Of a stretch of DNA of 64,000 bases, positions 49,580 through 59,214 are shown in pieces. The stretch is from JBEGHD01 sp049334165 (GTDB lineage Bacteria > Bacteroidota > Bacteroidia > Flavobacteriales_D > Sanyastnellaceae). The notes under the pieces were generated by a model. It saw nothing but the letters and a program-made list of their open reading frames with translations, was not told the origin of the DNA and searched no databases. Where the stretch lies: NCBI GenBank assembly GCA_049334165.1, contig JBEGHD010000002.1. One strand, written 5' to 3'. Every line of letters starts with the position of its first letter. Positions within the stretch are counted from its first letter, which is position 1. Made by a program: the position numbers and the translations under genes.

Positions 49580-50247
49580 GCTCTTGTCATTTCTCGTTTT
49601 CCGGGTGGTCCGGGTACTTTTTCGACTTCCATTCCCAGCGATTTTAGGTTTCTCCGAAATTGTCCCTGGACGCAGTAGCTCACCAAAAGTCCGTCTGGTG
49701 CTATCGATTTCACCACTGGCTCCAGCACTTTCATTTCCCACATTTCGCTTTGTGCTCGTGGGCCAAAGGCATCGAAATAAACAAGGTCGAAATGCGAGCT
49801 TTCAAGTTCGATCTCTTCGATTTTTCCTTCTCTTTTTTCAAGAGTAAAAAAACCTGAGATCGTTTTCTCAGTTTCCCAGCTTGCGTCAAAAATGGTTTGC
49901 ATCAACTCGGGAGCTGGTACATTTTCCAGTTTAGTACAAAGCTCAAGAACTTCACTAAGAATTTTATTAGATAAAGGAAAGGCCTCAACTCCCGTGTAGT
50001 TGATTTGCTGATTTTTTTCTTCGGCAAAGCCGGCCGAGAGCCAGGCATTCAATCCAGTGCCTAGACCAACTTCGAGAATGTTGATGGTCGATTTTTTACC
50101 GGCCAGTACTTTCAGTCCCATTTCGATAAAAACGTGCTGCGATTCCTGCAACGCTCCGTGGCGCGAGTGGTAGGTTTCATCGAGCTCTTCGAGATAGAGC
50201 GAAGGAGAGCCGTCAGCAGTTTTTATGATTTGTGGTTCGTTGGTCAT
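49567..50247 (-). CDS. mnmD: tRNA (5-methylaminomethyl-2-thiouridine) methyltransferase MnmD
   Basis: 226 residues. A standalone homologue of the N-terminal methyltransferase half of MnmC, making mnm5s2U34 in tRNA. Start region TADGSPSLYLEELDETYHSRHGALQESQHVFIE is diagnostic of the DUF752/MnmD family. The SAM site is ILEVGLGTGLNAWLS, and the closing motif is LVYFDAFGPRAQSEMWEM followed by LVSYCVQGQFRRNLKSLGMEVEKVPGPPGKREM. The C-terminal FAD oxidase half of MnmC is absent, as is usual in this phylum. Confidence 0.93.
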   Translation of the reverse strand: MTNEPQIIKTADGSPSLYLEELDETYHSRHGALQESQHVFIEMGLKVLAGKKSTINILEVGLGTGLNAWLSAGFAEEKNQQINYTGVEAFPLSNKILSEVLELCTKLENVPAPELMQTIFDASWETEKTISGFFTLEKREGKIEEIELESSHFDLVYFDAFGPRAQSEMWEMKVLEPVVKSIAPDGLLVSYCVQGQFRRNLKSLGMEVEKVPGPPGKREMTRAWKK

Positions 50248-50434
50248 TTTGCAGTCCAGGAGAACAAAAGTTCGAGAATTCGGGTAAAAATAATTCTAAC
50301 AGTATCAAAGTGTGAATGGTAGGTTGCTGAAGAACTTTGCTTTACCAGAATCAACCAATTTTAATACTGTTTGTTGCCGTATCTTTAAGCCAAATGTAGC
50401 TTTTTTGTACCTCAAGCATAAACCGAAAATTTTG

Positions 50435-53400
50435 ATGAAACTAATTCAACTCACTCTCGCACTTTTAGTGTGTTCTTTTGCTTCTGCTCAAAACTGGGTA
50501 GAGCTCAAACAAGCAGGAGCGCCTTTTAGCGAAGTCCGCGAAGCATTCTACGAAACTTATCAGGGAAATGAGGAACTCCGCGGTCGCGGTCACAAACCCT
50601 TTCACCGCTGGGAATACTTTATGGAACAACGTGTTTATCCCGGTGAATTTTTGCCGCCCACTTCGCACATGATAAATGAGTTTTACCAGCACGGTCTCGA
50701 CAGGCAAAGTGCTGTTTCATCGAGCAGAACCAATGGCTCCTGGGAGCCTTTTGGATTGACCTCGTGGGAAAACAGTGGTTGGAATCCGGGCATAGGCAGA
50801 ATCAGCGCCATTGCCCGTCATCCATTTTCTCCTCAAATACTTTTTGCAGGAACGCCATCGGGAGGTTTGTGGAAATCCGAGAATGGTGGAATAGATTGGG
50901 AGCCACAAACCGATCAGCTGCCCACACCGGGAGTTTCGGGAATCGTGATCAATCCACAAAATCCGGACATCATGTACATTGCTACAGGTGACGGAGACGC
51001 GGCCGACAGCTACAGCATTGGTGTTTTGAAATCGATTGACGGAGGTCAAAACTGGCAGACGACTTCGCTGAGCTTCGACCTTCAGGAAAACATCCGTTGC
51101 CACAATCTAATTATCCACCCATTCGAAACAAGCACACTTTTCGCAGCAACCAATCAGGGACTTTTTAAAACTGTAAATGCCGGATTGACCTGGGTAAACG
51201 TGAGCTCGGGCAATGTGCGCGATGTTCTTTTCAAGCCTGGAAATCCGGATGTGGTTTATTGCGTGACAACAAGATTTTACAAATCAACTGACGGAGGTGA
51301 TAACTTCGAAATCACAAACACGGGAACACCGAACCCATCAGATGTTACCCGAATGCAGATTGCAGTTTCTCCAGATGACTCAGAGAGAGTTTACATTCTT
51401 GCAGCCAACAATACTGATTCTGGTCTGCTAGGCGTGTATCGATCTAATGATGCCGGTGAAAGTTTTGAGTTGACATTTGACACTTTGAATCTCCTCGGAT
51501 ATGCTGCCGATGGCACAGGAGAAGGTGGCCAGGGCTGGTACGACCTTGATATTGCCGTTTCTCCCGTAGATGCCGACCGTGTGTTCACTGCCGGAATCAA
51601 TCTTTGGGAAAGCACCAACGGAGGTTTCAATTTTCAGAACAAGACTTTTTGGATTTACGATGAATTGAATGCGGATAGCTACGTCCATGCCGACATCCAC
51701 AAGCTCGAATTTTTTGGATCTGACTTTTACGTAGGTTCCGATGGCGGGATTTTTAAGAGCTCCAACTTTGGAAACACTTTTACCGACCTAACTCCGACCA
51801 TGCAAAATTCTCAGTTCTATAGAATCGATGTTGCAGACTACGATTCACAACGAGTGATTGGGGGAACACAAGATAACGGTACAAACCTCCGCGATCTCGG
51901 GCAGTGGACCCACGTAATCGGTGCCGATGGAATGGAGGCTCAGCTTCACCCTACCGATCCGAACGTGATGTACGGAAGTACCCAATACGGTGGCCTGAAC
52001 AAGTCAGTAAACGGTGGAGTAGATTTCTATGGAATCGGTGGAAACATCGAAGAGGATGCCGCCTGGGTAACGCCATACCTTTTGAATCCTGTGAATCCAA
52101 ATATCATGTATGCCGGTTTTGAGAGCGTTTGGCGAACTACCGATGCCGGAGAGAACTGGAGCAACATTTCAGATTTTTCCAACAGCTCTACACTGCGTTC
52201 ACTGGCAGTTTCTGCTGCAAACCCCAATCACATTTACGCAGCAACACTCAGCACGATGTGGAAAACGACCAACGGAGGAGGAGACTGGGAAGCTGTTTCT
52301 CAAGGACTGCCCAACCTGGCGATAACGAGCATCACCTGCGATCCGGATAATGCCGGAAGAGTTTGGGTCACGCTTTCGGGCTACAACGATGGCCAAAAGA
52401 TTTATGAAACAACTGACGGAGGTGAAAGCTGGGAGAATATTTCCAATAATCTCCCGAATATTCCAGCCAACTGTTTGGGTTACAATCCCGAAAATGGAGG
52501 TATGTACATCGGTACCGATTTCGGAATGTTCTACACAAATGACAACCTCGCCAACTGGCAGCCATTCAACAACGGGTTGCCAAATACAATTGTTCGCGAT
52601 GTAGACTTGCACTTTGACGATCAAAAAGTAACGGTGGGGACCTACGGTAGGGGAATCTGGCAAAGCGACTTCTACTCAACACCTACCGAAGCTCCTGAGC
52701 CGGGTCTAACTGCCGATCGACAAAGAATCTGCGAAGGACAGACTGTAAATTTTGCAGACATCAGTCAGTTCAACGAGCCGGAGTGGTCGTGGACTTTTGA
52801 AGGGGGAACTCCCGCTACATCGGACGAGCATTTCCCGGAGATTCAGTACAACTCGCCAGGAACTTACGATGTGGAGCTGACCGTACAAAATGAAAACGGA
52901 CCGGCAACCATTGTGCTCGAAGATTTTATTACTGTTTTCCCTGCGGCAAGCATGGTTTCGAACATCGAAGAAGGTTTCGAGTCAATTTCAGATTTGGTCG
53001 ACTCCGAAGAGTGGGAAGTGAATTCTACTGCAAGTGCTATCGGATGGCAGATTACTGACCAGGCGGCAAAGTCAGGTGATAAGTCGATGACGATTCAGAA
53101 CTTCAATCTCGATGTGCCGCACACCTATGAGTTCATTTCGAGACCAATCGATTTGTCTACAGCCACGAATGCACAGCTTAGTTTTTCTTTTGCTTTTGCG
53201 CGTATGGACGAGGATGATACAGATGAAATGACTCTTTATTTCTCTTCAGATTGTGGACAAATCTGGAATATCAGAAATCTGTACAACAGCCAGTTTGGCC
53301 TTGTGAGTGTGGAGCCGGAAGAACAATTAACGGCTTTTGTGCCTCAGGGCCAAGATCAATGGGAAGAGGATGAAGTGAGTGTTACTTCCAATTATTTTGT

Positions 53401-53758
53401 CGATGGTTTCATGTTCAAATTCGTTTTTGAAAACGGCAACGGAAACAATCTATACATTGATGACATCAATCTCAGTTCTACAGTTGGAGTTGATGAATTT
53501 TCTGCAGAAACAGTACTTGAGGTTTATCCAAACCCAGCGAGTGATTTGCTGAATGTCAGAATCACTCAGCCGACCGCAGAGAGAAGTATGGTGATCGTTA
53601 CAGATGTCACCGGAAGAGAAGTAAACCGCATTCAGATTCCACCATTTAGCGGTGAGCAAAAAGTGGGATTGCAGGTGAGTGATTGGCCTGCCGGAATCTA
53701 TCAAATCAGTTTTAGCAATGGCCGTGGAAAAACTGTTGAACGATTTGTTAAACAGTAA
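50435..53758 (+). CDS. Large secreted beta-propeller protein with PKD and T9SS sorting domains
   Basis: 1107 residues from ATG 50435 (MKLIQLTLALLVCSFASAQNW); the longer frame from 50312 has no signal peptide. Signal peptide 1-19. Residues about 80-760 carry many sialidase/VPS10-type repeats (GGLWKSENGGIDWEP, VLKSIDGGQNWQTT, FYKSTDGGDNFEI, VWRTTDAGENWSNI, IYETTDGGESWENI), forming one or two propellers. A PKD-like domain is at about 760-840 (SWTFEGGTPATSDEHFPEI), a jelly-roll-like segment at about 855-1020, and the T9SS type A domain at 1028-1107 (VYPNPASDLLNVRI). Secreted adhesin or hydrolase; the Asp-box repeats do not prove catalysis. Confidence 0.9.
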   Translation: MKLIQLTLALLVCSFASAQNWVELKQAGAPFSEVREAFYETYQGNEELRGRGHKPFHRWEYFMEQRVYPGEFLPPTSHMINEFYQHGLDRQSAVSSSRTNGSWEPFGLTSWENSGWNPGIGRISAIARHPFSPQILFAGTPSGGLWKSENGGIDWEPQTDQLPTPGVSGIVINPQNPDIMYIATGDGDAADSYSIGVLKSIDGGQNWQTTSLSFDLQENIRCHNLIIHPFETSTLFAATNQGLFKTVNAGLTWVNVSSGNVRDVLFKPGNPDVVYCVTTRFYKSTDGGDNFEITNTGTPNPSDVTRMQIAVSPDDSERVYILAANNTDSGLLGVYRSNDAGESFELTFDTLNLLGYAADGTGEGGQGWYDLDIAVSPVDADRVFTAGINLWESTNGGFNFQNKTFWIYDELNADSYVHADIHKLEFFGSDFYVGSDGGIFKSSNFGNTFTDLTPTMQNSQFYRIDVADYDSQRVIGGTQDNGTNLRDLGQWTHVIGADGMEAQLHPTDPNVMYGSTQYGGLNKSVNGGVDFYGIGGNIEEDAAWVTPYLLNPVNPNIMYAGFESVWRTTDAGENWSNISDFSNSSTLRSLAVSAANPNHIYAATLSTMWKTTNGGGDWEAVSQGLPNLAITSITCDPDNAGRVWVTLSGYNDGQKIYETTDGGESWENISNNLPNIPANCLGYNPENGGMYIGTDFGMFYTNDNLANWQPFNNGLPNTIVRDVDLHFDDQKVTVGTYGRGIWQSDFYSTPTEAPEPGLTADRQRICEGQTVNFADISQFNEPEWSWTFEGGTPATSDEHFPEIQYNSPGTYDVELTVQNENGPATIVLEDFITVFPAASMVSNIEEGFESISDLVDSEEWEVNSTASAIGWQITDQAAKSGDKSMTIQNFNLDVPHTYEFISRPIDLSTATNAQLSFSFAFARMDEDDTDEMTLYFSSDCGQIWNIRNLYNSQFGLVSVEPEEQLTAFVPQGQDQWEEDEVSVTSNYFVDGFMFKFVFENGNGNNLYIDDINLSSTVGVDEFSAETVLEVYPNPASDLLNVRITQPTAERSMVIVTDVTGREVNRIQIPPFSGEQKVGLQVSDWPAGIYQISFSNGRGKTVERFVKQ

Positions 53759-53834
53759 GCCGTGATTACTGTTGAGTTGATCGCGAAAGGAAGTTCGAAT
53801 CATTAAATTCGCTCATCTCAACAAAATCAAAATT

Positions 53835-54929
53835 ATGGCTAAGAAAAAGAAGATCATCAATAAGAAATCTGAAGAGTTTTTAGAAAAATACCTCAACAAC
53901 GCCTCGCCAACAGGGTTTGAGAGCAATGGGCAAAAGATGTGGATGAAACACATCAAGCCTTACGTGGATGAATTTATCACAGACACCTACGGGTCGGTTG
54001 CTGCGGTGATAAACCCTGAAGCTGACTACAAGGTTGTGATCGAGGCCCACGCGGACGAGATCGGTTGGTTTGTGCATTACATCACTGATGAAGGATACAT
54101 CTACCTCAGAAGAAATGGTGGTTCAGATCATCAGATTGCTCCATCTAAACGCGTAAACATCCACACTAAAAAAGGGGAGGTAAAAGCTGTTTTTGGCTGG
54201 CCGGCAATTCACACCAGAAGCAAAGACAAAGAAGAAGCGCCATCTCTAAAGAATATTTTCCTCGACTGTGGCTGCACTTCAAAGGAGGAAGTGGAAGCGC
54301 TCGGAGTACACACGGGTTGTGTGGTGACCTACGAAGACGAGTACATGAAGCTCAACGATAAGTTTTATGTTGGTCGTGCGCTGGACAACAGAATTGGCGG
54401 TTTTGCAATTGCTGAAGTGGCGCGCTTGATTCACGAAAACAAGGACAAACTGAACTTCGGGCTTTACATCACCAACTCTGTTCAGGAGGAGATTGGGTTG
54501 CGCGGTGCACAGATGATTGCCGAGCGGATAAAACCCGACATGGCGATTGTTACGGACGTATGCCACGACACTTTCACTCCGATGATTGATAAAATTGATA
54601 GCGGAGACACCAAGAGTGGGAACGGACCTGTTTTGGCCTACGGTCCTGCTGTGCAAAACAAACTGCTCGATTTCATCATCCAAACTGCTGAGAAGAACAA
54701 GATTGACTTCCAACGTATGGCCGCTTCGCGCAGCACGGGAACAGACACCGATGCCTTTGCCTATTCAAACATGGGCGTGGCCAGTGCTCTCATTTCACTG
54801 CCGATTCGCTACATGCACACAACGGTGGAAATGGCGCAGATCAAAGACGTTGAGACTCTGATTGAACTCATGTACAAGGTCGTGACGAGCTTCGATCCAA
54901 AGAAAGTTTCTTTCAGTTATTTTGACTAA
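53835..54929 (+). CDS. M42-family glutamyl aminopeptidase-like metallopeptidase
   Basis: 364 residues. Dinuclear zinc aminopeptidase fold. Metal and catalytic positions are visible: EAHADEIGWFV (His and Asp), GRALDNRIGG (bridging Asp), VQEEIGLRGA (catalytic Glu pair), IVTDVCHDT and PIRYMHTTVEMAQIKD (last His). The family was once called endoglucanase M, but peptidase activity is the established function. The N-terminus is basic (MAKKKKIINKK), with no signal peptide, so cytoplasmic. A strong terminator follows. Confidence 0.9.
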   Translation: MAKKKKIINKKSEEFLEKYLNNASPTGFESNGQKMWMKHIKPYVDEFITDTYGSVAAVINPEADYKVVIEAHADEIGWFVHYITDEGYIYLRRNGGSDHQIAPSKRVNIHTKKGEVKAVFGWPAIHTRSKDKEEAPSLKNIFLDCGCTSKEEVEALGVHTGCVVTYEDEYMKLNDKFYVGRALDNRIGGFAIAEVARLIHENKDKLNFGLYITNSVQEEIGLRGAQMIAERIKPDMAIVTDVCHDTFTPMIDKIDSGDTKSGNGPVLAYGPAVQNKLLDFIIQTAEKNKIDFQRMAASRSTGTDTDAFAYSNMGVASALISLPIRYMHTTVEMAQIKDVETLIELMYKVVTSFDPKKVSFSYFD

Positions 54930-54940
54930 TGTCACTTACA

Positions 54941-54982
54941 AAGCGAGTCGGGAGATGCATGTTCAACCGACTCGCTTTTTGT
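54941..54982 (+). terminator. Intrinsic terminator after the M42 peptidase
   Basis: AAAGCGAGTCGG (54941-54952) pairs perfectly with CCGACTCGCTTT (54968-54979) over a 15-base loop, followed by T residues. Confidence 0.9.
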
Positions 54983-55155
54983 TTTCCTTTGCTCAGCACC
55001 ACGCACTTATTCTTTTTTTGTAATATTTATTAGCTCGATTTCAATGGTTTTTGGATTTTTGCAGCCAGAAGCAACTGAAATTGCTAACGATAAACGAGTG
55101 AAACCGTAAAAGGTTGAGGACTAACTTTCTTTCCTCAACTTAAAAATTGAACCAG

Positions 55156-55533
55156 ATGCACCCAGAAGATAACTTTGACCAAAGAGTAGCAGAGATTCTC
55201 AAAAGCAAGCCGGACTCACCTGAAGCAGGTGTGGTGGAGACCATAGCCCAACGTTATGAAGAGGGCACAAGCTACTTCCTGATGGTGAGCGATGTGGCCT
55301 ACAGGTTGGGTATCGAAATTTCGGTAGATAAGGTTGAAGGTAGAAAAGTGAAAAAGCAGGGGTTCACACCAATCATGAAGTTTACTCCGCTCAACACCCT
55401 CGAAGAAGAGCCGAGAGAAGAAGCGCTTACCAAACGTCCAGGGAATGCAGAATATGCATGGGCTACGTTGGCCGATAAAACATTGAAGTACTTATCTGAA
55501 ATTTCGGAATTCGAAGAAAAAATAGACGTCTAG
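55156..55533 (+). CDS. Hypothetical protein
   Basis: 125 residues from ATG 55156 (MHPEDNFDQRVAEILKS); TTG 55147 would add three residues. Mostly helical with a charged middle (DKVEGRKVKKQGFTPIMKFTPL). No family recognised. It is convergent with the receiver gene at 55536, only two bases away. A promoter was not clearly identified; the upstream region has GATTTTTG at about 55054, one mismatch to a -7 box. Confidence 0.65.
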   Translation: MHPEDNFDQRVAEILKSKPDSPEAGVVETIAQRYEEGTSYFLMVSDVAYRLGIEISVDKVEGRKVKKQGFTPIMKFTPLNTLEEEPREEALTKRPGNAEYAWATLADKTLKYLSEISEFEEKIDV

Positions 55534-55535
55534 CT

Positions 55536-55940
55536 CTATTTTTTATCTAATAGTTTTTTGAAAAGACTTACATCGAGTGGCTTCTCGAGTACTTTTTCTA
55601 CGCTAGAATTTCTCTCCGCTTTTTTAATGTCGTTTCTGTCGATGCTTGAGGAAAGCATGAAGATTCTGAATAGACTTCTGATTTCTGGAGGAAAAGCATC
55701 CATTCGGATGATGCATTCAAAGCCGTCCATTCGCGGCATTTGAATATCCAGTAGAATCACATTTTGATAGCCTTCAAATTTATCGAGGTGATCGTTTAGA
55801 TAAGCAAAAAACGCATGGCACGAGTTGAAGCAATCGACATTGTCGGTCGTGTTGGAGAGGCGAAGTAGCTTCTCGTTCACAACGCGATCAATCTCGTTGT
55901 CGTCAATTAAAATTACATGTAGCTCCTTTTGCGCACTCAT
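55536..55940 (-). CDS. Single-domain response regulator
   Basis: 134 residues, only a receiver domain. Acidic pair DDN (13-15), phospho-acceptor Asp65 in ILLDIQMPRMDGF, Ser/Thr in MLSSSI and Lys120 in VLEKPLD are all in place. There is no output domain, so it acts as a phosphorelay intermediate or by protein contact. It is the last gene of the leftward locus, one base after the receiver-kinase hybrid. Confidence 0.92.
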   Translation of the reverse strand: MSAQKELHVILIDDNEIDRVVNEKLLRLSNTTDNVDCFNSCHAFFAYLNDHLDKFEGYQNVILLDIQMPRMDGFECIIRMDAFPPEIRSLFRIFMLSSSIDRNDIKKAERNSSVEKVLEKPLDVSLFKKLLDKK

Positions 55941-55941
55941 G

Positions 55942-57030
55942 CTATTGGTTCAGCTTATTGGGAACTTCAATCAGAAAAGTCGTGCCCTCTCCGGGGGTAG
56001 ACTTCACGTCTATTGTTCCATTCATTTTATCTATCGCCTCTTGAGTAATGTAGAGGCCAATTCCGGTGCCAAGCTCGTTTGAGGTCGACTCGCGGTAAAA
56101 CATATCGAAAATCATGGGGATGTTTTTTTCTTCAATCCCAATTCCATTGTCTTTTACACGGATCATGACTTTCTCTCTCGTATTGCGTACGGCAACTTCC
56201 ACAAATGGTTGTTCTTTTTCCGTGTCGCGATATTTTATTGCGTTGTTTACCAAATTATTCAAGACAATTTTTAGCCGCATTTCATCCAGACTGATATCTC
56301 CTTCCTGTTCTATTTTCTTAAGAAATCTGACTTCCGGGGCGCCATCAATGTGTCTGAAGTGTTCGTAAACTTCATCTACCAAAAGGTCGAAATCCACTTT
56401 ATTTAATATTTCTTCCTTGTTGCTGTTCTGGTAGTAGTTGATGATATTTTGGACAAAGTTGTCGAGTTTACCCACGCTCGATTCAATCATTTCGAGGTAG
56501 TGGTTGTGCTCGCCTTCAACCCTTGCGAGTTTAATGACTCCAAGTATGGAGGCAAGCGGTGCCCGCAAATCGTGAGAAGCACTGTAAACAAACTTTTCAA
56601 GTTCGTTGTAGGCGCGCTCCAGATCGCGGTTTTTTTCTCGTAATTCTTTTCGCGTTTTATATATATCGAAGGCGTTGCGAATGGTAATTCGCAGATCATT
56701 TTCGTCCCACGGTTTTGCGATGTAACGGTATACCTGACCTCTGTTTATAGCGTCAATAACTGCTTCGATATCGGCATACCCTGTTAGGAGCATCCTGATT
56801 GGATGAGGAAAGTCTTTGGTAATCAGCTCGAAGAATTCCACCCCGCTGATGTCGGGCATTTTCTGGTCGGAAATGACAATTTGAATATCGTTTTCCGATA
56901 GGATTTGCACCGCCTCGTTAGCTGTGGTGGTAGTAAAAACATTAAACTCTCTCCTGAAAGCAGCCTTGAAAGAGGTCAGGTTGTTCGGCTCATCATCCAG
57001 GTAAAGAATATTGATTTCTTCGTTGCTCAT
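55942..57030 (-). CDS. Receiver-histidine kinase hybrid
   Basis: 362 residues. N-terminal receiver with DDE (12-14), Asp55 in IVISDQKMPDISG, LTGY and Lys106 in YRYIAKPWDENDL. The receiver resembles those of RpfG-type regulators. A coiled coil (about 125-145) leads to the HisKA domain with His153 in YSASHDLRAPLA, and HATPase with NNLVNNAIKYRD, DNGIGIEEKNIP and GTGIGLYITQEAID. No membrane segment, so it is a cytoplasmic kinase switched by phosphorylation of its own receiver, presumably by the upstream 7TM kinase. Confidence 0.92.
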   Translation of the reverse strand: MSNEEINILYLDDEPNNLTSFKAAFRREFNVFTTTTANEAVQILSENDIQIVISDQKMPDISGVEFFELITKDFPHPIRMLLTGYADIEAVIDAINRGQVYRYIAKPWDENDLRITIRNAFDIYKTRKELREKNRDLERAYNELEKFVYSASHDLRAPLASILGVIKLARVEGEHNHYLEMIESSVGKLDNFVQNIINYYQNSNKEEILNKVDFDLLVDEVYEHFRHIDGAPEVRFLKKIEQEGDISLDEMRLKIVLNNLVNNAIKYRDTEKEQPFVEVAVRNTREKVMIRVKDNGIGIEEKNIPMIFDMFYRESTSNELGTGIGLYITQEAIDKMNGTIDVKSTPGEGTTFLIEVPNKLNQ

Positions 57031-57078
57031 AAAGTTATTTTCTAAAAAGTAAGGTCGGGTGTTCTGGTGGCTGAAGTT

Positions 57079-59214
57079 TTAGAGTGATTTGGACAAAGTT
57101 ATAAGAAATTCAGTGCCTTCATTTACTGCACTTTTCACCTCAATGTTACCGTTGTGGTCTTTGATGATTCCCAGTACAATAGCCAGCCCCAGTCCTGTTC
57201 CCTCTCCAACTTCTTTGGTGGTGAAGAATGGTTCAAAGATCTTGTGTTGCGTTTCTTCATCCATCCCACAACCATTGTCTTTTATTGAGACATAAATATT
57301 TTCACTGTCCTGATAGGATTTAACTTTCACCCAACGCTCGTCAAGTGGTTTTTTCGACATCTCAGTGGCCTGCACGGCATTGCTGATGATGTTCATGAAG
57401 ACCTGATTGAGCTTTCCTGGATAGCATTTTATGGGCATCAACTCATCGTCAAACTGACGAATCACTTTGGCTCTTCCACGCACGTGACTTTTCAAAACGA
57501 TGATAGTGGAATCGAGACACTCGTTGACGTTTGCTTTCTTCAGAGAGTCCTCATCGAGTCGGGAGAAAATCCGGAGGCCTCTTACGATTTCTGCCGTTCT
57601 CTTTGCACCTTCTGCCACACCGGAAAGCAATTGCCGTACTTCATCTTTGAGGTAATCTGTATCGAGTTCCTTTTTGAGTTTTACGACCTCATCAAAGGCT
57701 TCATTGCCATCGTTTTGAGATGCAAGTTCATCGACCTTGTCAAGCACCTGCATCAGGTCGTTGAAGTCGCGTTCAAGTGGTTTCACGTTTGATGCCACAA
57801 AGTTGATCGGATTGTTGAGCTCGTGAGCTATACCAGCCGTGAGCTGACCAAGGGATGCCATTTTTTCGGCATCTACCAGTTGAGCTTGCGTGCTCTTCAG
57901 TTCTTCCAGAGTCTGTGTGAGTTCTTCGTTAGACTTTTGGAGTTTTTCGGTGCGCTCTTTCACCTTCGATTCCAAAATGAGGTTTTGCTCTTTGATGATT
58001 CTTTCGTTCTCTCTCAGTGCCAAGAGAGCCCTGGCTTGCGACTGCTCTTTTTCCTTTTTGAGAATATTGATCCTGTCGGCAAGGGCAAAAGAAAGGAGCA
58101 CCACCTCAATGGCTGAGCCTATCTGCATCCCACTTGCTGTGAGTGTGTTGTACGGGAGGATGTTGAAGTCTTTGAGGACATAGATAAATGCTCCGAGGAT
58201 GAAGATAGTCCATGCGACCATGAAGAACCTTGCCTGTCTTACACCTTTTGAAACTAAGATCCAGTTTATAATTAAAAGCACGACTGCCAATGTTCCCACA
58301 ATAATCTGCAGCATTATGTATGATTCGTGAAAATAGCCCAGAAAGGCTGCGGACATTGCTATAATGTAAACAGGGATAAAAGCAACAGTAATTCTATAAC
58401 CCGTAGGCGAATGCTGCTTTAATTGTAAGAAGCTGTTGAAGAACAGGATGATGGTGATTCCAACAAATCCGCTGAGAAAATAGGTGGAGTAAAACTCAAG
58501 TTTTGGAAGGTTCGGCCAGAAAAAACGATATGTATATTGACCAGATAGGTTAGCCTGAGTTAGAAAAACCACAATCAAATAGAGCACATAGAGCAAGTAG
58601 GTTCTGTCTCTGGTGGACAAATAAAGAAAGAAATTATAGAAGAACATTACCAGGAAAATACCTGAGAATACACCGAATAGAAGATCTTTGATTAATAGCT
58701 TTTGAAATAGTGCTCGTTCGGTACATAGATACATCGGCAGTTGTATCTGGTCTGCACTCTTAACTTTCAGGTAAAAAGTCTTGCTCTGTTCTGGATCGAG
58801 GTCAAGGTCGAAAATATAACTTTGATACCTAAAGTTTCTGTTGTTTATAGGTTTTTGATAACCAGTTTTGAGCGAATCATAATCGCCTTTTCCGTCTGGA
58901 AAATAAAAGGTTACTTCGTCAATACTCGGCTTAGCAAGTTCAAGGAAAGTGCTTTCATAGCCCAAGTCGTTAGATATTGTGAATCTAACCCACGAGATTT
59001 TCTCAGTTACTCCCAGGTTCGGTACCCTCTGGTCCGATTTTTTGAAAGACTCTAATTTTCCTTTTGCAATTTGAAATGATTCTATGCATTTTCCTGCTTC
59101 GAGCAGGAATACACTTTGACCTATAGGTTCGTAGGGTTCGTTGTTGAATTCAACCTGTGCCAGCCCCGGGCAGGTCGTCAGGAGGAATAAAAGAATAGTC
59201 CAGATTATTTTCAT
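57079..59214 (-). CDS. 7TM-DISM membrane sensor histidine kinase
   Basis: 711 residues. Signal peptide 1-19; extracytoplasmic 7TMR-DISM-type domain (about 25-170, with SWVRFTISNDLGYESTFLELAKPSIDEV); seven membrane helices about 180-385; coiled coil about 390-455 (ALLALRENERIIKEQNLILESKVKERTEKL); HisKA with His near 463 in TAGIAHELNNPINFV; HATPase with NQVFMNIISNAVQATE, DNGCGMDEET and GEGTGLGLAIV. DISM domains commonly bind small ligands such as carbohydrates. Its start overlaps the stop of the acyltransferase gene by four bases (ATGA), implying translational coupling with it. Confidence 0.92.
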   Translation of the reverse strand: MKIIWTILLFLLTTCPGLAQVEFNNEPYEPIGQSVFLLEAGKCIESFQIAKGKLESFKKSDQRVPNLGVTEKISWVRFTISNDLGYESTFLELAKPSIDEVTFYFPDGKGDYDSLKTGYQKPINNRNFRYQSYIFDLDLDPEQSKTFYLKVKSADQIQLPMYLCTERALFQKLLIKDLLFGVFSGIFLVMFFYNFFLYLSTRDRTYLLYVLYLIVVFLTQANLSGQYTYRFFWPNLPKLEFYSTYFLSGFVGITIILFFNSFLQLKQHSPTGYRITVAFIPVYIIAMSAAFLGYFHESYIMLQIIVGTLAVVLLIINWILVSKGVRQARFFMVAWTIFILGAFIYVLKDFNILPYNTLTASGMQIGSAIEVVLLSFALADRINILKKEKEQSQARALLALRENERIIKEQNLILESKVKERTEKLQKSNEELTQTLEELKSTQAQLVDAEKMASLGQLTAGIAHELNNPINFVASNVKPLERDFNDLMQVLDKVDELASQNDGNEAFDEVVKLKKELDTDYLKDEVRQLLSGVAEGAKRTAEIVRGLRIFSRLDEDSLKKANVNECLDSTIIVLKSHVRGRAKVIRQFDDELMPIKCYPGKLNQVFMNIISNAVQATEMSKKPLDERWVKVKSYQDSENIYVSIKDNGCGMDEETQHKIFEPFFTTKEVGEGTGLGLAIVLGIIKDHNGNIEVKSAVNEGTEFLITLSKSL

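Noticed and set aside
49580..49741. 54-residue N-terminal extension of the NUDIX protein
   Set aside because: It lies entirely within mnmD in another frame and has a composition typical of out-of-frame reading; ATG 49579 gives a normal NUDIX start.
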